From the NCBI GenBank assembly GCA_903813345.2, contig CAIIXF020000008.1, positions 37,040,867 to 37,104,866 on the forward strand: a DNA stretch of 64,000 nucleotides, given 5' to 3'. The position numbers and the translations under genes were made by a program. The DNA comes from Owenia fusiformis. Its lineage: Eukaryota; Annelida; Polychaeta; Sabellida; Oweniidae. The notes under the pieces were generated by a model. It was not told where the DNA came from. It saw nothing but the letters and a program-made list of their open reading frames with translations, and ran no database searches. Shown here piece after piece: positions 1 through 12,327 of the stretch; within the stretch, counting starts at the first letter, position 1, and every line of letters starts with the position of its first letter.

Positions 1-667
1 CATGATGCACTACAAGTATTTAATGGCGTGGGGTCAAAATTGATAAGCATTTTAGCTTTTAACTCATTACTTTAAGGTTATCATGAACATACTGATACAT
101 TAAGATTCCAGGGATACGTCTGTGACAGCATTTTGCACACTGACGGCTCTATCGATAGCAGTAAGTGAATTATTCAATATGTTCAGCGTCCTACAGTGTA
201 TTGACAATGAGATTGTATGACATTTATATTCCAACATTCTCGAACCAAAATACTGCTACAAGCGTTCACTAACGACGGGAACACTGTCCCAGAATAAGTT
301 AAAATGTCAACCATCTGAAGCACTATATCCACGATACATGCAATTTAATTGGTTCAACTTCTTAGAATGCATGCACAATAAATATACATACAAATTTCAA
401 GTTTTTATGGATAAACAATGCCTTTAAGTCTTAAGCGATCAGGGTATTTCCTAAGGAAAAAAATTGCTTGCCGGACATACAGACCTGTGATTTTAGAATA
501 ACTCTGGTCCGTATCATCATTTGCTGGACATAAGGACATGTACTTATTGTAAGACATGTCGGTCCGTATGTACATGGCACCTTTTGAGGTGGATCCCGGC
601 TATGGCATTAATGGTTGAGAAAGTCATAGTTTTCTCCTGATGACCATTGTGAATTGTTGTGTTTTAT
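1..667. other. AT-rich intergenic sequence, no gene seen
   Basis: No coding potential, RNA gene or clear repeat boundary was recognised. The last seven bases, GTTTTAT, form one copy of the target duplication of the next element. Confidence 0.5.
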
Positions 668-1215
668 CATGGGCTTTCAATTAGAAGGGTATGCAACTCA
701 TTGTAATATACACGAGACCTTCAAAATGAGCAATGCCGTGCTTCCCTTTTTATGGTAATATTTCAAAAAGTATTAGATAAATGCGTATATGCTTTGTATT
801 ATTTTGAATAAAAATCAATTTTCAATATGATTAAAGCATAAAATATGTTCAATCTCATGTAAAAGTAACCAAAAAAGACCAATTAAAATAAAAGGTATCA
901 AGATGTCCACTTCAAGTATTTGCATTGTGGGTAATTATCCAAGAACCCATTCCTATAAACACATAATTTGTGGGAGAATGTTCACTTTCCTTATTGCCAT
1001 AATTATGATGAATTCCATTTTTTATCAAATTATCAACATGTACGTATGTAGAAAATCATGTTTTTATTTTTGAGTTATTTCTTAAAATCATCCCTAAAAA
1101 GTACAAAAAAGATTTTTTTGGAATGTGTACATTCTCCAATTTTGCAAACCCAAAGGCAATGGTTATGTATGAAATATGAGAAGTTGCCTACCCAGCTTCT
1201 AATTGAAAGCCCATG
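668..1215. mobile_element. Non-autonomous DNA transposon (MITE) with TIRs and 7-bp TSD
   Basis: The left end reads CATGGGCTTTCAATTAGAAG and the right end is its reverse complement, so the terminal inverted repeat is at least 20 bp, with a looser match further in. The element is flanked on both sides by GTTTTAT (661-667 and 1216-1222), a perfect 7-bp direct repeat consistent with a target-site duplication. The 548-bp interior has no transposase. The superfamily is not assigned. An 8-bp-duplicating family such as hAT is possible if one terminal base is mis-set. Confidence 0.75.
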
Positions 1216-1222
1216 GTTTTAT

Positions 1223-2069
1223 GGATTATGATGACGGCTTTGCAAACGGATGTTGACCCTTTGAATTGCCTATGGACTGGATTTTATCTATCCCACATCA
1301 TTTGAGACTGAATACTCTATCTTTTATGAGTACTAGTATTTACAACTATTTTTGATGTTATGAGTATTGGCTATCAATTTTTTTCAGTTTTTCTTCAACA
1401 TGTATTGTAATGACTTCAGTATGAATGAAATGTCCCTTGGTGTTCTGGTCCTGGATTGTGATATTGGTTTTCGATTGGAGGGGGAGGGGGATGTTAGACA
1501 TTGTTTCTTTTCACTTAAGATCATGGTTTTGGGATATATTGGGACTACTTTTCTTACACACAGTTTGCTTTTCTTGTTGGGTTTCTTTAAAGTTTTTAGT
1601 CACCCTTCCCTTTGGCATTTGTGCTTATATATTCAATCAAATTAATTACAAAGTTTTTTTAATCATTAAAGTTTGAACCATCTGATAAGACTATCTTGTA
1701 AGATTTCAAGATCATCATCGCAGCCTTACTGATCACTAAACCACTCTTATTTTACTCTCAATCAATCTCTCAGTCATATAGTCACTTCTATGGTCTCCCA
1801 AGACCCCTTTCACTTGGCGTTGCACCCAGTTGAACTTTTTAACTCGGCCTGGTCGGCGCCTAGATAGAGCTTTGCGCTTGGTTGAAAACATTTTTAGAAA
1901 AAATGTTTAAAAAATCTCGACACATAGCCAATTAAGGAATCCTTTACATAAACATGATAACGCTGTTTATTCTCCTCAAAACATAACCAGAATAAAAGAA
2001 CATGAAGTCAGCTACCTTGGATAAGATGCACATGAAGTGAAATGGACAGATAATCATCAGTATTTGATA
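1223..2069. other. Intergenic sequence, no gene seen
   Basis: Two overlapping open frames of 83-92 codons (1367-1676) are hydrophobic, low in complexity and resemble no family I know. I treat them as chance. A slightly GC-richer patch at 1840-1880 has no recognisable tRNA or promoter structure. Confidence 0.45.
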
Positions 2070-2071
2070 TA

Positions 2072-3162
2072 TGAGGGGTGATCAATAAGTAAAGGACGCT
2101 TTTTTACATGGATGCTTTTTATAGACTAATACCTTCGATTTTCTTACCAGTGATACATCATTCAATTATCTATCAACTCTGAAGATTTGAAAACAAAACA
2201 TGTAATATATTTTGATATATCTTTATTTCCATGAAGGAGGTATAGGTACCCCGGGACCGACATTTATGTCAAACATTCTGAAGTTATTTTAGCTTGTTTA
2301 ACATGCAACGCAGTTGAATGCAGGCTGAACAAAACAAACCATTATGGTCATGAATTATCCCATTTTGTTATGCCATAGTTGATTTTGAATATTTTATCAT
2401 CACTATGTGGTATTCATGCCACATTCATTCTACAGAGCCCTCTACATAGGTTCCATCAAGTGCAACATGTACACAATTCCTCATCCTCTTATATAACTCA
2501 AGATTGTAAGACAAGGCTGAATCCATTCTCTGACATGGTAGCAAGATGCAGTTGCATGGGTTGTTTTATTTCATCAATGTCAATAAACCTGCGTCCCTTC
2601 TCTACAGAAATAAGTAGTATAGGAATAAATAAGTCACATGTGGGCAGATCTGGATAATATGGTGCATTGGCCAAGGGCTCAATTTTGAGGTCCATGGATA
2701 TTGTTTTCTGAACATTTTGAGATATGTGGGCAGGTGAATTGTCCATATGGAGTCAGGTGTTAACTTCTCTCACCGACCCCTTCTTCCACAATGCTTCCTC
2801 AAATTGACCTGCAAACCCTGATCATACAACGCTCTGACATCACATCACTTACTGTTTACATGTAACCAGTCAGCAAAATATTTTAAACAACACAACACTT
2901 GTTGCATATAAAAAAGTTTAAATGTAGATGAAATTTGCCAAACTGGCTACATACTGAATATATGACGTAAATGTCGGTCCCGGGGTACCTGTACCTCCTT
3001 CATGGAAATAAGGATAGATCAATATGTATTATATATTTTGTCTTCAAATCTTCAGAATTGATAGATAATTGAATGATGTATCACTGGTAGGAAAATCAAA
3101 GGGATTGGTCCATAAAAAGTATCTGTGTAAAAAAGCATCCATTACTTATTGATCACCCCTCG
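2072..3162 (-). mobile_element. mariner/Tc1-type transposon, decayed
   Basis: Long terminal inverted repeats of about 200 bp start with [T/C]GAGGGGTGATCAATAAG and run inward to a GGTCCCGGGGTACC-like segment near 2250 and 2980. The ends abut TA dinucleotides (2070-2071 and 3163-3164), the usual mariner target duplication. The interior carries a minus-strand fragment of mariner transposase. At 1091 bp with a broken reading frame it is non-autonomous. Confidence 0.85.
2498..2746 (-). pseudogene. mariner-family transposase fragment
   Basis: The 82-residue reading frame matches the middle of a mariner DDE/D transposase. It starts MDNSPAHISQNVQKT, corresponding to the family's HDNAPAH block with the second catalytic Asp. 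It continues to APYYPDLPTCDLF, the PPYSPDLAPCDFF-like block with the third Asp, and then GRRFIDIDEIKQPMQLHL, the conserved segment after the active site. The N-terminal helix-turn-helix half and the first catalytic Asp are not in this frame. The fragment sits inside the TIR pair at 2072-3162 and is a relic. Confidence 0.85.
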
Positions 3163-3164
3163 TA

Positions 3165-4580
3165 TAGTGTAAGTTATCTGTGCCAATAAACCGGAAGTGA
3201 AAATCTGAAATGAAATTTCATTAGAATCTACATAATTTGGTGTCTTTGAGCAGGTAAACTATGGCTAGTATTAAGTTTACAAAATTAATGAGAATATACA
3301 TGTACAAGAGAATGAATGTAGGTCAATGATTATAGGGGATTCCCCGTGTGCATGGCCTTGACGCTGTAGTCGATATTACAAAACAATGATCCGAAATTTA
3401 CCTCTTGTCACATTAAGAAAATAATATATTTGCAAAATGAAACATTTATCTACCTTTTTTGCATTAACTAGAGTTGCCGCTAGCTTCCAATCATCGGACA
3501 TGACTTGGAAGGTATGTTTCCATTTTCATTTAGGTAATGCATACCTTGACTGAAATTTGAAAAATAATCTAACGGCTATAATCAGGGAATTGCAGATGAA
3601 TACAATATCACTTCGGACAGTGATGATTCTGACTTCGGATCATAAATAAAACAGATTAACATAACAAAGGAGCATGTAAGATATGGCAAGCCATTTTCAA
3701 AGGGCTATATCTTGTTGATTAGATTATCTCTTCAGCTGTCACTAATCCGACCATCCTCACCAATTTTCCCTAATTCTGACGCAATTTTCACCAAAAATGC
3801 AGGCCTTTTTAATAATTTTTAGTGCAAAGTGTATTGAACTTTCAGACATGATTTAAACTGTAAAGGGGAAAAGTTAATTGTGAACCTACTTTTTGGTATT
3901 TTTTTTCGTGATTTTTTCGTATTTTTTTCTGATATTATAAAGTGCCTCATACTAATATTATACAATTACAAAAGTGTCTTAAATAATTTGTTTGTTACAC
4001 TGTTTCAAACACTCGGATAGTGACTTACTCAGCGTTATGGATTGCCTTAATCCTGTATTTTACCTTGTACTGTTTGTGTATAAAACAGCTGTGTCATTCA
4101 CGTAGAGCTATTTATATACTGAATAGTTCTTTGTAATTACATGTGCCTGGTTTTGGCTATTCAACCTAGATTCTTTGTTTGGGCAGGCTGAAATGAATAA
4201 GTGTGAAAATAAAATGAATTACAGGGTGAGGCAAAAATGTCATCCAAAGAAATGTTATTAACTCATTCATCCGGTATGAGTTGAAATCATATTTAGTTAA
4301 TTTTACCATGTAAAATCTTTTTGCATTTTACCATGTTTCATGGGTCCATTCCTCAAGGTCACAATTCTATGGTCATTCTACAAATTTCAGCCTCGTCCCT
4401 TCAGGCAGACCTGCACTGGTCGGTTGAGGTTGTAAGTTCACCGTCACAGAAATTGTTCTCCTACTTGTTGTAGGGGTTGACATTAACTCAGAGATAGCCC
4501 CTAGTCATGAGATGAGGCTGGAATTTTGGACCATGTTTCGTTTTATAGCCATAAAATCCTGACTATTTGGGCAGGGCCAA
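3165..4580. other. Intergenic sequence with one dispersed repeat
   Basis: No gene was recognised. The segment at about 3667-3803 is described separately as one copy of a dispersed repeat. The remainder is AT-rich and unstructured to the eye. Confidence 0.45.
3667..3803 (+). repeat. Dispersed repeat, copy 1
   Basis: Blocks such as GGAGCATGTAAGATATGGCA and CACCAATTTTCCCTAATTCT recur in inverted orientation at 11616-11830. The second copy has about 80-100 bp of extra sequence between the two shared blocks. No ends or target duplication were recognised. Confidence 0.7.
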
Positions 4581-4584
4581 TTAA

Positions 4585-5267
4585 CCTTTAGCGTGCTGCC
4601 GGCGGACTCGTCCGCCGAGACTAAAATGTCTCTCACAACTGCCGGCGGACCCATACGCCCGATTTCAAACTTTTAAAAACTTTACTTTTTCGTGCCATTC
4701 GTATTGTCCAATTAGATTGCCCGATTTATTCAGTGCCTAACATGACTTCCTGTTGACCTAGAATGGCGATATTTCGAAAAATAATTCTCAATTCAACAAT
4801 TTAAACAGTGTTTTAGTCGTTTTTAGTGAACGAATCGTACAAAATGGTGGACAAATACGATCACAACGAAAATGTGGAGGAAATGAATTACGATTTCGAG
4901 CTCTTTAGGCTCTTGGAAGCCGATAACGGTCATCGAAAATAGAAACTAGAATATTTTCTGAATTGAAAAATTGCACATTCGATCGCTGCAAATTCAGATT
5001 TGGATTCTGACCAGACGAAGAGGCGGAGCGGCGGATTCCGGAGGAGTATTCATGGTATATTTATGCGCAGTCGTGTTAATGTACGAAAAAATTCATGAGA
5101 ACATTTTTTTCATGAGCCAGGCCACTGTATCTTCCCTTTGTGAAAATTTTATCCAGATTCATTCAGTAGTTATTGAGATATTAATTATTATATCATTTTT
5201 TGCACTCTTTGAAAAATAAGCCAGTTGCGTGGGATATATTTGCTGAAATAAGGCAGCATGGTAAAGG
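4585..5267 (+). mobile_element. piggyBac-family deletion derivative with TTAA target duplications
   Basis: The 683-bp element is bounded by TTAA on both sides (4581-4584 and 5268-5271). Its terminal repeats are CCTTTAGCGTGCTGCC on the left and, reading inward, CCTTTACCATGCTGCC on the right. TTAA duplication with C-rich termini is diagnostic of the piggyBac superfamily. A GC-rich subterminal repeat, TGCCGGCGGAC, occurs twice near the left end (4604-4654). The interior retains the start of a transposase-like reading frame, which soon ends. Confidence 0.9.
4844..4942 (+). pseudogene. Truncated N-terminus of piggyBac-like transposase
   Basis: A 32-codon frame starts at an ATG (MVDKYDHNENVEEMNYDF) and ends at TAG. 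It is acidic, as the N-termini of piggyBac transposases tend to be, and sits about 260 bp inside the left end, where a transposase start would be expected. A later in-element stretch near 5010-5050 encodes another charged patch. No DDD catalytic region is present. The identification rests on the element's ends more than on the peptide. Confidence 0.5.
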
Positions 5268-5271
5268 TTAA

Positions 5272-6630
5272 ACTTGTTTGGGCTATATTTTTGGCTCACT
5301 CGGTATTAGACTGCACTTTGATAGTATTCATGATATCATATGTTGGGTAAAAGGCGATGATTTAACCTACTTTTGATGGCAAATTCATTTTAATATGAAT
5401 GAAATAGTGGCAGGTACTATTTATATTTAATGAGCCATAAAATAGTAGGTTGATCTGGCAGTTGTTAGTTGAATTCGCGAATACTACTTGTAATGGGGTT
5501 TCAAAGCCCGTGTTCACCTATGTAGTTTCTTCATCCTAGGTCAAATCCACTCAAGAATGGTGTTATATTAGATGCAGCATTTATTAATTTCTGGAATCAC
5601 AGCACCCCTAAGCGTAATCATAATTCCGTCGATTGACCTACAGCATAGGCCTAGGGAAAAGTAGTAGGAAGGCAGCTTATGAGTGCTCTCGATGTTCATA
5701 CGCTTACTACTACTTTTACATAGGCCTATGGTCTAAAGATAAGTTTGGGATCCCTTATTACCAAAACCTCTATTTCTAATTACAGCCCCTAAAAGCAACA
5801 ACCCCGAACCAAGTGGCAGTCATGAACCCAAAAGCATTTTTATGTGCCAACCTATAATGAGACCCCCCTTTAGTGAATAACAACCAGGTAGTCGTCTAAG
5901 GTATAGCAACATGTTCAGTTTGTAATTTTATAGTAGGTCACTGAATCCTCTAATCGTTCATTCATTCGGTTTTATGAGAAATAATAGCAGAGGGGCTTGG
6001 CCTGAGGCTATTAGTTCTCATAAGACCCATTTCAAATAGTTTATCTAACTTAAACCCCACACTGACTCTTATGAAGGGTAATTGACCCATGATCCAAGTT
6101 TAGAAAAGTTCTTTTGTATAAACTATGAGGTAAATGTGTAGAGAAGTGGGTTTGTTTAATTGGTTCAGCTTCAATGCACTGCATGTATCAGGTAAGGTAC
6201 AGTTAAAAATTGTATTTATTTTGTGTTTACAATTCAACTATTGAGTGATTGAAAATGGTTTAATAAGAACACCTTTGGTGCACTGCATGTGACAGTCAAG
6301 GTGTTAATATTGAGCCAAACACTGTTGTTATAATATGTAGTCTAACAATTATGTAAGCATTCGTCAGACTGTACCATGTGCTTTTGTTGTTATGATTATT
6401 ATGTACAAGGTCATGTGACCAGAGATGATGCAACTATAAAGCGATACTTAGAAGTCACTGATCTATGAGTTCAGTTCAACTGTCAATCATATTTTGTGCC
6501 ACACTGGTTTTAGATAGCTGCAGTGTCCATTCTTCAAAAACAATACAACAAGAATGCACTCCTCTTTCTTACTACTGTACATTCTTTAAGGTGAAAAAGG
6601 TCTTAAATTGACCATTTTTATGTCCCCACC
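5272..6630. other. Intergenic sequence, no gene seen
   Basis: Nothing coding was recognised. A short imperfect inverted pair (ATAGGCCTAGG near 5645 and CATAGGCCTATGG near 5720, with AGTAGTA/TACTACT blocks) could be a small hairpin. Confidence 0.4.
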
Positions 6631-6631
6631 A

Positions 6632-6830
6632 CATAGTGTGGGGCCATATTGTCGTCCTAGGCGCGTCCGTCTGTTTGTCTGGTTGTCTGTCTGTCCGTTT
6701 GTGTCCGGCAGTTTTCTCCAAAACCGCTACAGGTGCGCGTCCGTCCGTCCGTCTGTCTGTCTGGTTGTCTGTCTGTCCGTCCGTACGTCCGGCAGTTTTC
6801 TCCAAAACCGCTACAGGTATCACCTTCTAA
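6632..6830 (+). repeat. GTCCGTCT-rich tandem duplication
   Basis: A pyrimidine-rich (GTCCGTCTGTCT)n-like tract is followed by CGGCAGTTTTCTCCAAAACC, and the whole unit of about 80 bp is present twice in tandem. The left edge carries CCACATAGTGTGGGGCCATA, a near-palindrome. Similar GTCCGTC-containing repeats are common in invertebrate genomes. Open frames across it are low-complexity artefacts. Confidence 0.75.
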
Positions 6831-7274
6831 TTTTCAGGAATACCTTATGAGTGCCTATAGATGTGGATGAAAAAAATTTAACTCGAAACCTACTCCATTT
6901 TGAAGTCAAATGCTAAAATCCTTGTCTGCAAACTTTAAGAAAAACTGCTTCACAGTTGCTTTTAAGACTTTAACATCTTGTTCAGCTCACTTCATTCTAG
7001 ATCTGATTAGGTTTTGGACCTGCTAGCTCAGTCATGTCAGCCATTTTGAATGTCTTAAGAAAAGTTAGCGCGCGATAATACTTTGTATCATATTGAATGG
7101 TGTTTTTGAGTTTTCATACTTTAACTATTTAGTAGCTTTATAAATAATTTCAGATGTACTTTGCTGTAAAAGCCTACTTTATTGTTAACAGTAGTTATAT
7201 GTGATAATTTTGTAAAAAGAAATCAGCAAAAACTCATAAGGACTTTTTTATTGTCGGCCATTTTCGATTTTTCG

Positions 7275-7610
7275 GTCCTAAAATCTTGTCTGTGAAGTCT
7301 TGTCTGCGCGTTTTCAGGTGAACCGTTTGGTGGATCAATTTCAAATTTTCAGGGATGATTCTTAGTATAAAAATCTAGATCTCATTAGTTTTTTGGCATT
7401 CTGGGTAAATGTCAAGGCAGCCATTTTGGATTTTCCGTCCTAAAATCTTGTCTGTAAAGTCTTGTCTACTCGTTTTCAGGTGAACTGTTTGGTAGATCAA
7501 TTTCAAATTTTCAGGAATGATTCTTAGTATGAAAATCTAGAACTGATTAGTTTTTTTTGCATTCTGGGTAAATGTCAAGGCAGCCATTTTGGATTTTCCG
7601 TCTTAAAATA
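7275..7610 (+). repeat. Tandem duplication, period about 162 bp
   Basis: The segment from CCTAAAATCTTGTCTGT through TCAAGGCAGCCATTTTGGAT is repeated once, about 162 bp apart (starts at 7275 and 7437), with a third partial start at 7600. The copies differ at a few positions. It adjoins the hairpin at 7614-7922 and the GTCCGTC repeat, so the three may belong to one composite element. Confidence 0.7.
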
Positions 7611-7613
7611 TTA

Positions 7614-7922
7614 ATATTAACGGTTATATTTGAATTTAAAACAGCCAAAACGTGCTCAATATTGACTTCTTTGTGTCTAATTTGGAATATATGATCCCTC
7701 CGAATGATTTTAAGCACCCCAAATTTTTACAGATTTTAAACGGAACAAAAATCTCTAAATGCTATTTTTGGTCTTCTCTCGAGAATTTGTTCCGTTTAAA
7801 AATCTGTAAAAATTTAGGGAACTTAAAATCATTCAGAGGCATCATATATTTCAACTTAGAAACTAAAAAAGTCAATATTGAATAAGTTATGGCAGTTTTA
7901 AATTCAAATAAAACCGTTAACC
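7614..7922. mobile_element. Foldback MITE-like hairpin
   Basis: Two inverted arms of about 140 bp face each other around a short centre near 7770. The left arm contains TTTTTACAGATTTTAAACGG and the right arm its complement, CCGTTTAAAAATCTGTAAAA. The outer ends read TTAACGGTTATATTTGAAT and the complement. Two opposing open frames over the arms reflect the palindrome and are not genes. No internal transposase is present. Confidence 0.7.
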
Positions 7923-9584
7923 CGAACCGGTCCAGCTTTTGACCCGTACCGGTCCATTTCGTCAGCTGCGTATACCAAGGGTGATATAACCATTTTCTTT
8001 TCAAGATTTGACTAAAACTACAAGGTGGTGACATTTTGTAATGTTAATGCCTTGTTCTACATGTTGTTATTTCATGATTTCTTTACGAAGTATTGGCTTC
8101 GTACCTCATACCCATGTACGTGGGTGGTGATACAGTTTTTGAAGGGTTCAATTTTTAAAGTTTTAAAAGATTATTCAATCTTAATGCTATCTGAGGTATA
8201 AATACATCCATAGTATCCATAGATGTGAAATTCGTCTAGTCAAAGATAGATATAGAGTCATAAAATAAAGCCAGAATTGTTAATTTTAGTTTTTCATTGA
8301 TTGTCAAAATAGCGCCATTCAAAGGACTTTTCAATAGAGAAAATCCATTCTAAATAAGTTTTAAAAAAGTTTTGAATATGTCAGGGTATTCTATGTATCA
8401 TTTTATTTAATCACAGCATGAATAAAGATAATTGTAGTCTCAGGAATCGTAAATTCACCCCAACACACGACAGTGTAATTTGTGCAGTTGTGCACAACAC
8501 CTTGCAAAACTTCTTAACGGAGAGGAATAAGGGAAAATGCTTGCAGGATTCTGAATCTGTGTATTTTTTAATGATTTTTCACCGGCTTAGAATTTCAATT
8601 TTTTTCCTTTGAAAAAATGAGATTTGCATTGTTTTCCAATTAGAAAAATGAGTAAACATGAATAGCTCAAAATCTAACAGTGAGATTTTGTTTTAAAAAA
8701 TCATGGATATCAAGGCTAAATATAGCTACACAGTAAACATAAAAAAGCAATGCTTGGACTCTTCATATTCACACAAAAAATTAATTAGTAAATGAGGTTT
8801 GATATTTGTGAGAATAAGTTGTACGAGGTGCAATGCTCTACAAACACCAGACTACAGGGTGGATTAGGATCAATGACACACATAAAAATTAATTAAAAAA
8901 TATTTCATGATAATTATCTCAAACAAATGCAGTTAGCGAAGGATACGTTTCATTACACTCAATAATAGTTATCACTTTTGACTATATATACATATCTCAT
9001 GGGAATGTATTTCCATCTGCTCAAGATATCATATTTTAGCTTCGAAAATCACAATCGTTGGATAATACATTTGTCTCAGAATGATAGGCCACCCTGTAGC
9101 AATGTAGCTTTCACTTGAAGTGTACCCTTGAGAATAATGAACTTCCTTTCAAATTGGTCTTGCTTTTGTGGTGTATGTGGCTTTTTAGCAAATCTGCCAC
9201 GCTCATTTCTTTCCAGAACCATCTTGTTCAAATGTATCACGATATTATACGCGCATGTATAGAATGCAGATGACATAGATATACATATAAATTATATATT
9301 GCACCTGTATTTACTTACATGGGAATATAAGTGAGTATATTCCCTTATGGAGAAATGCAAATACATGAACATATATTTTCATCTTATATATGACTTCAAG
9401 CTAACATATTATTTCATATTTATATTTTCATAGTGAGTTTAACATGAATAATAGATCCATGAGAACAATATTCTTTGTTTTTTTTAAATTGATGGGTTTA
9501 CTGTGAATTCAATAAATTACAATTTGCAAGGGGTAAGTATACTGTATGAGCTAGCTAGTGGCTTTGTATTTTATGTTAGGCCAA
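7923..9584. other. Intergenic sequence, no gene seen
   Basis: AT-rich sequence. The short open frames of 64-66 codons have no family features. Confidence 0.45.
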
Positions 9585-9973
9585 GGTAATTAAATTAGTT
9601 GTTTCTCTTTCTTCTAATTTTCAAAATTGATACGGGAATGACAGTTTTTATATTACCTTTTTTGTCTATCTAAAATGCTGATGAGGGACGGGATGATTTT
9701 TTTCTTTAAAATAACTGTAAAAACAAATAACTAATTTTGAAGGAAATAAACTGAGTTTATGTTAAATTTAGCCTACTTTACTGGTATATTTGATCATATA
9801 TCAGTACCACGATATTGTCAATTATCCTGATCCATAAAAAGTAAAAAAAAAGTGTTTCACACGCCATGGATGCGCGCGAGGTACGGTGTTTTTTCTCAGA
9901 AATGGCAGAAAAAAGGTGGAGGGGGGATTGGGCCACACGCGGGCAAGAATGAGAAACAACTAATTTAATTACC
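9585..9973. mobile_element. Small TIR element (MITE-like)
   Basis: The left end, GGTAATTAAATTAGTTGTTT, is repeated as its reverse complement at 9951-9973. The inverted match extends to about 28 bp (..CTCTTTCTT against CTCATTCTT). The 389-bp interior lacks coding sequence and includes a GC-richer patch (9860-9945). Target duplication was not resolved. Confidence 0.65.
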
Positions 9974-11615
9974 CTAACCTTAGTTCATCCAGTAGTTCGT
10001 TTTTACTGCAAAGTAGTGTTTTTATATGCAGCTTAATAGCATAAAATATGTTGAATGAAGCATATGGTGTGGATTAGTCGTGTGACACACAAACTGACCA
10101 ATACATGAGGGTATTAGCTACTTTTCACATAAACCAAAGGAGGACAGTGCTTTTATTTCAACTGGGAGCTTACCTCCACACGACTGATCATGTGACCATG
10201 GTGGTGGTCCCCTTTAACAGTGGATGATGATTCCATATTAAATGGGGGAGCAATCTAAATGTTGCAATATAAGTGACACCTTTTAGATGACTTCCTGAAA
10301 TTTCTCAGCAAATAAAAAACATTTTAGTGTAGATTGGTTCTATAGTGAACGAGCATTTCAATTAGGCATTTTTTATCGAGGATAAAATAGCAAAGGTAAA
10401 CAATTTTGCAATTCTGGCCTTATTTATGACTAGAAAAATGTTAGATCTATAAGACATACACGTAGGTCTACGAGTGCATTAATGCACCTACAATTCATAT
10501 AATCTGAATAATCTGAAATGTTGGAATTGAACTCTTCAAATAATGTATCATGCCCCAAGTACACGGTTACGTGGGTACGAGGTATAAGGTTTTTCATACA
10601 AAGCCCGAAGTATTGACTGAGAATATAGAGTGATCGAGTGACAATATCATAATTACACAAGGCAATATACCTATTGTCAAAGGGTAAAACCCATAGCATT
10701 AAACTGTTTATTCCATAAAAATCCCAATCAGCAAAAACAATCCAATAAAATTTGAAATGAACAAAAAAATGCAACAAATGTTTGGCCAAACCATTTGAGA
10801 AAATTATTATTTGCATGTACTCTGTATACAGTGGTACCTGTATCAATACCTACTACATATAACACTATTCGAAAGATCATTTACAGCAAACCCCTTAACA
10901 GAAGGCACTTTCGAAACACCCATTATGGTTGATGATAAAGAAAGATACACATGGGAAGAGTTAATTCAAATAAGATGGTATTGAATCCTGTTTGTTGAAA
11001 CATCGCAAATGTGTAATATTTCAAATATTCATTTACACTATACAATACAAATATATAAACAAGTATTTCCTCTTTTGTGTTTTACTAGGTGTTAAACACA
11101 TTTATGTTTTACTGTACATACTTTACACGACACAGTCATGTTGACATATCCATGGTCATTTCTATAATACACAATTATGCAACAATGAATACACAGGGTA
11201 TTAAGCACTCACCTATGAAGAATATATCATGCCATCTATGGAACATATATAACTCTATTTATAAACATCATTGCATAAAATAGGGTACATCGCTCTAAGT
11301 GACATCTTTTCATACACTTCACACTAAGGTCATGGCCTATGAGGTAAAAATGACAAATGGATTATCAGATAATGCTTATCTCATTTAGATCATTTTTTTT
11401 CTTTTTGGAAATCAATCATGTGACATAGCTCAATGTTTTCGTGCATTAATCTCATTAAAAAATTGCTACTTTTAGGTCCAAAATTCGGCCTAAAAGAGTT
11501 ATTGATTTTGGATTATCTTATCCCAAAGTAATCAAGTTTTCCTTTTTAGAGGTAGATCATTCCTTACAATAAATTGTAATTTTGCCATAAAAGCTGAAAT
11601 AAAATGCTGCATATT
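9974..11615. other. Intergenic sequence, no gene seen
   Basis: A minus-strand open frame at 10430-10846 (138 codons, aromatic-rich) has no splice context, start context or family resemblance that I can see. No RNA gene was found. Confidence 0.4.
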
Positions 11616-11830
11616 TGGTGAAAATTGCGTCAGAATTAGGGAAAATTGGTGAAGATGGTTGGATTAGGAACATCTTAAGAGATAATCCATTCAACTTGAT
11701 TATCATCCTACTGTCATTTATTGAAGACAAGACATGGATCTAACAGAACCATTTTTTTTGTGGTTAAAGTATTCTTAGAACTAAAGATATAGCCCTTTAA
11801 AAATGACTTGCCATATCTTACATGCTCCTT
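11616..11830 (-). repeat. Dispersed repeat, copy 2 (inverted relative to copy 1)
   Basis: This is the inverted counterpart of 3667-3803. TTGGTGAAAATTGCGTCAGA begins it and TGCCATATCTTACATGCTCC ends it, both being complements of copy 1 blocks. It holds extra middle sequence, which suggests copy 1 is internally deleted or this copy has an insertion. Confidence 0.7.
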
Positions 11831-12327
11831 TTCAATTAGATGATTTTTTACAAATTATTAAAAAAAAAAAAGCCAAAAACGGCTAAATATGCAATTACGA
11901 TCTCATTTTGTTTAAAAATACAAGATCGCGTTTAGCGGATGTAGCGTTTTCCAAGGTTACAATCGTGAATAGGCTACTTCTGCATCAAAAAACAAATATG
12001 CGGTATTTATCCATTCTCGGTGAGTAAATGATATTGCCCGCTCATGGATTTTCGTAAATATGATTTTTTCTGATAGTTTCTTCAATTCTTTTTGATTCCA
12101 CAATGTTTTTCTACTTTGTGAAGCGGGGTGGGCGCTTATTAGAGGGTGGGCGGTAATTACAGAGAATACGATATTTCTCATTTTTACAGATACTGTAATT
12201 TATATACATCTTTGTACATTGCAAAGACTTAACATATTTTTACTTATGAGAAATTTTTGTTAGATAAATACTAACATATACTTGCTTATACCAGCTTATG
12301 AAGATAAACTGATTATAACACATCTGA

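Noticed and set aside
1801-1880. GC-richer patch considered as a tRNA gene
   Set aside because: No cloverleaf, T-loop (GGTTCGA) or anticodon stem could be drawn.
6572-6850. Cys/Val/Arg-rich open frames on both strands
   Set aside because: Simple-repeat translation of GTCCGTCT units.
10430-10846. 138-codon open frame on the minus strand
   Set aside because: No family resemblance, no good start context or splice partners, and aromatic-rich composition expected from AT-rich non-coding DNA.
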